From Verrucomicrobiota bacterium (lineage in GTDB: Bacteria; Verrucomicrobiota; Kiritimatiellia; SS1-B-03-39; UBA6053), in the NCBI GenBank assembly GCA_020831635.1, contig JAFIGC010000043.1, forward strand, positions 1 to 36,272: a stretch of DNA of 36,272 nucleotides, in the 5' to 3' direction. The translations under genes and the position numbers were made by a program. Positions 31,134-36,272 of the stretch are shown here, piece by piece (position 1 is the first letter of the stretch; each line of letters starts with the position of its first letter). A model generated the notes under the pieces. It had not been told where the DNA came from. It saw nothing but the letters and a program-made list of their open reading frames with translations, and did no database searches.

Positions 31134-32114
31134 TTACGGCAGCGTCGTATTTTCCGGTTTTTCCGGCATCATCATGCGCATGGTCTGGACTTGTTGTTGC
31201 ACATACCAGGTCAACATGCGCTTTTGCATGGCATTGAGCCCGCTGGCTTGAAGATTTCCGCTGAATGCGGGCAGCCATTGGGTGGCAATCGGCTCCAGGG
31301 AAAATTTCTCCACCAATCTTTTTTCCAAATCGTACATGTGGGCGGCTCCATAAAAAATCATGGTGTGACCGGGCGGTTCGGGTTGACCCAGCGCTTCGAC
31401 CACGTCCCGCACCACCACGTCATTGCGTTTATCCAGCAAAATGGTCAACAGTTCCCGCATGTCCGGGGGCAGTCCTTTCATTTCCGACATATCCCCGCGC
31501 AAGGTGCCCAGAATTTCCACCATGGCCCAGGCAAAGCCGCGCCGAAAACCGGGATGCGATTCCACGCGCCCCATCATCATTTCCATCATTTGTCCCCCGA
31601 GGCCTTGTCCCTGCATGGTTTCCAAGGTTTCTCGCAGGCGTTGCAGGGCTTCTTCACTGAGTTCATCGGGATTTTCCCCGCGAAACAGGGCGAACATCTC
31701 CAACACGGTCATGTCGCTGTTCACAAAATGGTCCCGGTCGTAATCGATCGCGTGCAACTGAAATTCGAGTTCCAAGGCCCGGGCCAAGGCCACTTGCATG
31801 GAGGAGGCTTCATCGATTTGCGCCCGATCCGGATTGCGAAAATCATCCTCGTCCGCCCCCACCCCTTCAAACAAGACCAAATCCGCGGAGTCCAGTAGTG
31901 TTTGCAGGGTTTCATAATAATGGGCGGTGCCGATATGGGACACCCCCACCAAACTGAGCGACCGGGCGGGGCTGCCGGGCACCGCAAAGGTCCGCACCGC
32001 GATTTCCAACACCCGGGTGCCCCCCGGCGCATCCGATACCCGAAGATATTCGGGTGCCGAAAAGGCGAACGGGGCCAGCCAAAAAACCAAAAAAGGGTAA
32101 ATCCAAATTTTCAT
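31134..32114 (-). CDS. TraB/GumN family protein, secreted
   Basis: The 326-residue protein begins MKIWIYPFLVFWLAPFAFSA, a typical Sec signal peptide ending at about residue 20. The mature part fits the TraB/GumN (PrgY) family, which is distantly related to Tiki metalloproteases: LVGVSHIGTAHYYETL (55-70) with the first GxxH, ADLVLFEGVGADEDDF, a central helical region rich in Met (QMMEMMMGRVES), and TMIFYGAAHMYDLEKRL with the second GxxH-like GAAH. The two histidines and the Glu in LFEGV are those expected to bind metal. The activity of bacterial members is mostly untested. The ATG at 32114 is chosen since the longer frame would spoil the signal peptide. It is divergent from the coiled-coil gene. 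Confidence 0.85.
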   Translation of the reverse strand: MKIWIYPFLVFWLAPFAFSAPEYLRVSDAPGGTRVLEIAVRTFAVPGSPARSLSLVGVSHIGTAHYYETLQTLLDSADLVLFEGVGADEDDFRNPDRAQIDEASSMQVALARALELEFQLHAIDYDRDHFVNSDMTVLEMFALFRGENPDELSEEALQRLRETLETMQGQGLGGQMMEMMMGRVESHPGFRRGFAWAMVEILGTLRGDMSEMKGLPPDMRELLTILLDKRNDVVVRDVVEALGQPEPPGHTMIFYGAAHMYDLEKRLVEKFSLEPIATQWLPAFSGNLQASGLNAMQKRMLTWYVQQQVQTMRMMMPEKPENTTLP

Positions 32115-32215
32115 CCCACAAACATCCCGTCCGCAAGGGCAATTGTCAAGAAGGGTCACGTCCTTTGTGGGAATTCATGCTTTTGTTTTCGGAGAGTTCC
32201 GTTTAAGGGGGAGTC

Positions 32216-33896
32216 ATGAAAATTCAATTTACACTCCTCCTGTTTTTATGTGGGTTTGCCGGTTTTCTAAGCGCAAATGAAGATCCATATCACGGGCTGT
32301 CAGTGGAAGAAATCCTGCGACAACGCTTGGAGGCCATGGAAGTGGAACGCGATGAGGCCGAAAAGGCGCTGCTTGAGCTTCGCGCCCGCACCGGGCCGCT
32401 CATCAATGAAATGGCCAGGGAGCAAGCCCGGCTCAACACGGAAATCGACAACGCCCGCAAGCAACTCTTTCAGCTCAATTCCGCGGCGGCGTCAACCGAC
32501 GAGGCCACGCAACGCGCCGAGCAGGACCTGGCTGCCACTCGGGAGCGGATTGAAACGCTGGAAAACCAATTGGCCAGCGACCAACGGGAATTCGCGGAGG
32601 CGCTCAATGCCCTTCGCGAGAGCGAGCAAACCCTTGAAAACGCGCTGGAATCGGAGCGTACCACCGCCGGCGAACTCCGCGAACGCATGTCCGAACGTCA
32701 AGCCCAATTGGAGGCGTTGCGGCAAGATGAGCAAAGCTTGAGACAGGAACGGGACGACATTCGGGGACTGAACGAAAGCCTGCAACAGGAATTGCACACC
32801 GCCCAACGGGACGCGGCCCTGTCCCAAGCCCAACTCAACGCCCTGGCCTCGAGAATGGAATTAATGCGGGAACAAATGGCAGAGGCCTTCAAGGAACGAA
32901 GTCAGGCCGAACAGGAGCGGGATCAGTTGGCCGGTCGGGTGAAGTCCTTGGAAGATCAATTGAAAACCGCGCGGGAAGAAGGTGCACCCAGGGAAACGGT
33001 GGAACGCATGCAGCAGGATCTCGACCTCACCCGGGCCGAGAACGAGATGCTCACCGAAGCCTTGGAGGCGGAACGCCGCCGCCCCGACCTCACCCGCGAT
33101 CTGGAACGCATCACCCGCGAGCGCGATTTGCTGGATGCCCAAATCAAAACCATGCAGACCCGGGTCGCGACCGTCGAACAAGCCCGCCAGGAATTGGAGA
33201 TGGCCAACCGCGAACTCCAAGAACGCCTGGCGCAAAGGGAGGCGCAACTCGAAGACAATCGCCGGCAGCTTGAAGAAATGACGCAAGAAGTTCAAAGGGG
33301 ACGCCACGCGCGGGCGCGCGTGAGTGAATTGGAACAAACCAATCGGGCCCTGCTCGATCATCTGGCCAAAGTGGTGGGGACGCAAGGAATTGCTGGAGCA
33401 ATTGGATTCCTTGCGGGGGGAATTGGCCGAAGCACGGGAAACCGGTCTTCGGGCCGGCGAAATCGACGAGGTACGCAAAGTCCTCCAGGATCTCTCCGCC
33501 GAAAACAACATTCTTCGTGAAGCCCTGGAAGCCGAAGGCATGGCCATGGACACCTTGTCCGATGAAATGCGCAACATCCAACAGGCCCACCTCAGCGAGT
33601 TGAACGAACTTGAATCCCTGCTCGGCTCCTCCATGCGGGAACTGAACCTCATGCGCCAACGGGTCGCCGATTTGGAAGAACGGGGCGCGCGCGTCTCCCA
33701 AATTGAAGCCGCAAATCGTGACCTTGCCGCCGCCCGCGATCAGGCCCGGCAGGATTTGCGCACGCTGGCCCGCCATATCCAAGCCCTGCGCAAGGAACGC
33801 GTGGACCAGCAAAACCGTGCCAGGGAATATCAAGCGGAACGGGAAGGCTTGATTCGGCGGATTATGGAACTCGAAGCCATGAACGCCCGGCCCTGA
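32216..33896 (+). pseudogene. Secreted coiled-coil protein, frameshifted
   Basis: A signal peptide (MKIQFTLLLFLCGFAGFLSA) is followed by more than 500 residues of uninterrupted heptad-rich helix, full of Glu, Arg, Gln and Leu (for example REQARLNTEIDNARKQLFQL and LEQTNRALLDHLAKVVG). As read, the frame ends at 33520 after a Gly/Arg/Ser-rich tail that does not fit. Dropping one G from the run at 33376-33379 gives GRKELLEQLDSLRGELAEAR and continues the coiled coil to 33896, so the intact protein would have about 559 residues. The span is 3n+1 bases. It could be a genuine mutation or a sequencing error in a G run, like the one in the nucleotidyltransferase. A periplasmic structural or cell-envelope role is likely but not shown. 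Confidence 0.75.
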
Positions 33897-33952
33897 CGTC
33901 CCTCCCTAATTTTCTACCGACCCAACCTTCAAAAACCTTTCAAAAGAGTATC

Positions 33953-34339
33953 ATGAACAAAACGGATATGCTACAAGACCTTTTCGACAAACAAATGTCA
34001 CTCAACCATCGCATCGGTGTGAATCCCGGGGAAATGGACGAGGCCGAGCGCATCCAATGGGTGCTCAACTACACCCGGGCCACTTCACAGGAGTTGGCCG
34101 AATTGGTGGACAGCGTCCCCTGGAAGTGGTGGGCGAAATATCAGAAATTCGACCTGCAAAACGCCCGGGTCGAAGTCGTCGATCTCTTCCACTTTCTCAT
34201 CAGCCTCGCACAGGTCCTCGGCATGGATGCCAAGGACGTGCACGATCTGTACAACCAGAAAAACAAAGTGAATTTCCAGCGACAGGACAGCGGCTACGCC
34301 ACCAAAGACGAAGACGACAACAAAGACCTGGGGGTTTAG
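33953..34339 (+). CDS. Dimeric dUTPase-like NTP pyrophosphatase
   Basis: This 128-residue helical protein resembles the dimeric dUTPases of the MazG-like all-alpha NTP pyrophosphohydrolases, which split dUTP to dUMP and pyrophosphate and so keep uracil out of DNA. Metal-binding motifs are visible: E47LAE50 (ExxE) and E74VVD77 (ExxD). SVPWKWWAKYQKFD follows the first, the family's 'WKWW' mark, and HFLISLAQVLGM the second. The C-terminal KNKVNFQRQDSGYATKDEDDN is typical of the dUTPase branch. It starts 56 bases after the coiled-coil gene. Its TAG stop overlaps the stop of the convergent YlbF gene. Substrate preference is inferred from the family. Confidence 0.88.
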   Translation: MNKTDMLQDLFDKQMSLNHRIGVNPGEMDEAERIQWVLNYTRATSQELAELVDSVPWKWWAKYQKFDLQNARVEVVDLFHFLISLAQVLGMDAKDVHDLYNQKNKVNFQRQDSGYATKDEDDNKDLGV

Positions 34340-34779
34340 GAGCAGCCGCAACCGCCGCTGCCGCAACCACCTCCGCCACCGCAGCAGCCGCCTTGGGGTT
34401 TGACTTCGTCTTCCGTGGGCACCCGTCCCAATTCAAACGACTTGGTTACGTACCGGACAATGGTGTCGCGCAGTTCTTCAAACCCCTGTTGGGCTTCCAC
34501 AAAACCGCCGGCAACCGGGTGCATCAGCAGCTTTTCGCGCTTGTCTTCAAAATCCTGAATCTCTTCTTCGGTCAATTGGGCGCCGGACTCCTGCTTTTCC
34601 ACCAGACGGGACTGATGGTCGCTGAGCGCCTGGTACATCAGTTGGGCTTCTTGGTCATTGACAAACGCATCCAGCTTGCCTTTCAGGGCTTTGTAGCTCT
34701 CCTGGGCGACGAGGGCTTCGCAAAGCGCTTTGGTTTTGGCAATTACGGGCGTTTCTTGTTCGTTTAAAAGCTGTGACAT
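34336..34779 (-). CDS. YlbF/YmcA family protein with Gly/Cys tail
   Basis: YlbF-family proteins are small helical proteins; in Bacillus they work in a complex that steers RNase Y. The 147-residue product has the family's helical core (IAKTKALCEALVAQESYKAL, then LDAFVNDQEAQLMYQALSDH and a C-terminal RDTIVRYV). After this it ends in GGCCGGGGGCGSGGCGCS, with five cysteines in a glycine-rich tail, likely to bind metal or an Fe-S cluster; the Bacillus members YlbF and YmcA also carry a shared Fe-S cluster. AAAGGA lies before the ATG at 34779; the frame extends 16 codons further up without benefit. Its TAA overlaps the convergent dUTPase stop by three bases. Confidence 0.85.
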   Translation of the reverse strand: MSQLLNEQETPVIAKTKALCEALVAQESYKALKGKLDAFVNDQEAQLMYQALSDHQSRLVEKQESGAQLTEEEIQDFEDKREKLLMHPVAGGFVEAQQGFEELRDTIVRYVTKSFELGRVPTEDEVKPQGGCCGGGGGCGSGGCGCS

Positions 34780-34872
34780 GCGTTTTTCCTTTGGGATTTG
34801 ATGTTGCGGGATTGATGTTGAAAGCAAAACAAGGTAACAGAGAAATTATGAATTGCAATTCCGGATGGTTGA

Positions 34873-36195
34873 ATGTTTGACGTACGTGAAAAACCCAAGA
34901 TGGTGGAACGCGCCTTTTTGGTTGGGGTTTCCCTGAAAGGAGAATCCACCGCCGAGGCGGAGGATTTACTCAGGGAACTGCATGAACTGGTCAATACCCT
35001 CGGCATTGGCATCGTGGGCAGCGCCCTCGTGGAAGTCCGAGAATGGAAGGCCCGTCTGCTCATGGGCGGCGGCAAGGCCGAGGAAGTGCTCGAACAGGTC
35101 AAAGAACTGAATGCGGACTGCGTGGTCTTTGACAACGAGCTGTCACCCGCCCAACAACGCAACTGGGAAGCGTTCACCAACCTGACCGTCATCGACCGCC
35201 AAGAGGTGATCCTCGATATTTTCGGGGCCCGGGCCCAAACCAAGGAGGCCAAACTCCAGGTGGAACTGGCCCGCATGGAATACAATCTCCCTCGCTTGAA
35301 AAGGGCTTGGGGACACTTGGGCCGCCAAGGGGGTGGCGGAGGCGGGGGCGGCGGTGGCGGAGGCGGGGGCGGGGGCGGCGGTGGCGGTGCCCATCGCGGC
35401 GAAGGCGAACAACAAATCGAAATGGACCGCCGCATGGTTCGGGAGCGCATCGCGTCCCTGAAACAAGAACTCGTCCTCGTTCGCTCCCATCGCGCCACCC
35501 AACGCAAGGAACGCAGCCGCATTCCCCTGCCCCACGCCGCCATTGTCGGGTATACCAACGCCGGAAAAAGCTCCCTGCTGCGCACCCTCACCGGTTCGGA
35601 CGTGTACGTCGCCAACAAACTGTTCGCCACCCTTGACACCACCACCCGCCGTATCGAATTGCCCAATGGCCGACCGCTGCTCATGACCGATACGGTCGGG
35701 TTCGTTCGTCGCCTGCCACACCGCCTGGTGGAATCTTTCAAAGCCACACTCGAAGAGGCGGTGCTGTCCGATTTCCTCGTGCATGTCCTCGACATCAACG
35801 CCCCCGAAGTCGAAGCCTTCCACCACACCACCCTCGAAGTGCTCAAAGAACTGGGCGCGGATCAAAAACGCATTATCACCGTTTTTAATAAAATCGACCT
35901 GCTGGAAGACGACACCAAAACCGCCGCCGTCCGGGCCCACCACCCCGACGCCGTTTTCGTCTCCGCTCACACCGGCGAAGGTCTCGACACCCTCCGGGAC
36001 CGGATGGCCGATCTGCTCGCCGATCAAATCGCCCACATGCGCTTGAAAATTCCGCACGAACGCGCCGACATCGTGGCCAGACTCCATCAACACGGACACG
36101 TCAACGAATGCCGTTACGAGGACGACGCCGTCTATCTTGACACCACCCTCCCCAAGCGTCTCGCCGAAGAAGTCCGGGAATGGTCCGTGGGGTGA
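34873..36195 (+). CDS. hflX: GTPase HflX with expanded polyglycine
   Basis: HflX is a ribosome-associated GTPase that splits stalled 70S ribosomes under stress. The 440-residue length is near normal. The N-terminal domain has VGSALVEVREWKARLLMGGG and VVFDNELSPAQQRNWE (the usual nucleotide-binding part). The GTPase has G1 GYTNAGKS (226-233), G3 DTVGFVRRLP, G4 NKIDLL and G5-like SAHTGEG. The usual glycine-rich loop before RGPGETQ is replaced by 20 consecutive glycines (153-172), then AHRGEGEQQIEMDRR. No disruption is visible and the frame is kept. The start ATG is 13 codons before a MVERAFLVG stretch. It is divergent from the YlbF gene. Confidence 0.95.
   Translation: MFDVREKPKMVERAFLVGVSLKGESTAEAEDLLRELHELVNTLGIGIVGSALVEVREWKARLLMGGGKAEEVLEQVKELNADCVVFDNELSPAQQRNWEAFTNLTVIDRQEVILDIFGARAQTKEAKLQVELARMEYNLPRLKRAWGHLGRQGGGGGGGGGGGGGGGGGGGGAHRGEGEQQIEMDRRMVRERIASLKQELVLVRSHRATQRKERSRIPLPHAAIVGYTNAGKSSLLRTLTGSDVYVANKLFATLDTTTRRIELPNGRPLLMTDTVGFVRRLPHRLVESFKATLEEAVLSDFLVHVLDINAPEVEAFHHTTLEVLKELGADQKRIITVFNKIDLLEDDTKTAAVRAHHPDAVFVSAHTGEGLDTLRDRMADLLADQIAHMRLKIPHERADIVARLHQHGHVNECRYEDDAVYLDTTLPKRLAEEVREWSVG
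35329..35388 (+). repeat. GGN microsatellite coding 20 glycines in hflX
   Basis: Twenty consecutive GGN codons (GGC, GGG, GGT and GGA mixed, with duplicated blocks such as GGC GGC GGT GGC) lie in the glycine-rich loop of HflX. The mix of codons suggests an old expansion with local duplications. Length changes by multiples of three would keep the frame. Confidence 0.9.
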
Positions 36196-36272
36196 GGGAT
36201 GTGGGTTATGGGTTGAGGGTTATGGGTTGAGGGTAATGGGTTCAGGGTTGAGTGATGTGTTTTGAGGGTTAT
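36196..36272 (+). repeat. GGGTTA-rich tandem repeat after hflX
   Basis: From just after the hflX stop to the window edge, units like GGGTTATGGGTTGA repeat with some changes and then degenerate. A similar GT-rich array begins right after the pta stop. The repeat may continue beyond the window. It codes for nothing visible. Confidence 0.75.

Noticed and set aside
36196-36272. GGGTTA units as a chromosome telomere
   Set aside because: The array is short, degenerate and follows a bacterial gene; similar GT-rich arrays lie inside the window.

Overview
The window looks like a chromosomal segment of a moderately GC-rich Gram-negative bacterium. The mix of genes fits the PVC group, perhaps Verrucomicrobiota: a wax-synthase-like MBOAT protein, a GbsR-type regulator, a YlbF-family protein with a Gly/Cys-rich tail, a dimeric dUTPase and many simple repeats between genes. 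This placement is an inference from gene content; no rRNA, tRNA or other marker is present to prove it.

Layout. (1) Positions 1-907 hold no gene but carry two kinds of interspersed repeat. (2) Positions 908-12963, all on the minus strand, form a compact ten-gene type I restriction-modification operon. In transcription order it encodes a half-size HsdS-like protein, HsdM, a frameshifted nucleotidyltransferase, a winged-helix-like partner, full HsdS, a HEPN protein, an AlbA_2/Schlafen-type protein, an HNH-ATPase fusion, HsdR and a YgjP-type metallopeptidase. Genes overlap or are spaced by 0-92 bases. A near-consensus promoter with a palindrome over its -10 box lies just upstream. (3) Positions 13333-14482, plus strand and AT-rich, hold a two-gene module: a protein with a probable catalytically dead PLD-like fold and a small two-helix membrane protein. 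(4) Positions 14588-19730 are accessory: a patatin remnant, a glycosyltransferase, a sulfotransferase coupled to an unknown gene and a second nucleotidyltransferase, and a lipoprotein. (5) Two direct-repeat copies of about 0.3 kb (484-813 and 19741-20033) bracket regions 2-4, so the whole 19 kb behaves like an island.

(6) Positions 20151-36195 are mostly housekeeping: a TIGR01777-type epimerase, a small membrane protein and an MBOAT acyltransferase under a GbsR-like regulator (with matching palindromes at both promoters); SufE; RseP and CinA; a ParE-type toxin-antitoxin pair; AckA-Pta for acetyl-CoA/acetate interconversion; a TraB/GumN protein; a secreted coiled-coil protein (frameshifted here); dUTPase; YlbF family; HflX with an expanded polyglycine tract. 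Intergenic spaces contain REP-like hairpins, hexamer repeats and GT-rich repeats, often starting right at stop codons.

The most interesting candidate system is the type I operon. HsdR, M and S would modify and restrict DNA, while the embedded HEPN, AlbA_2 and HNH-ATPase genes look like extra effectors or sensors, an arrangement that recalls anticodon nucleases guarded by type I enzymes (PrrC) but with ATPase and HEPN on separate genes. The PLD-like/2TM pair next to it is a second candidate defence module. Two single-base insertions in G runs (10444-10448 and 33376-33379) may be assembly errors.
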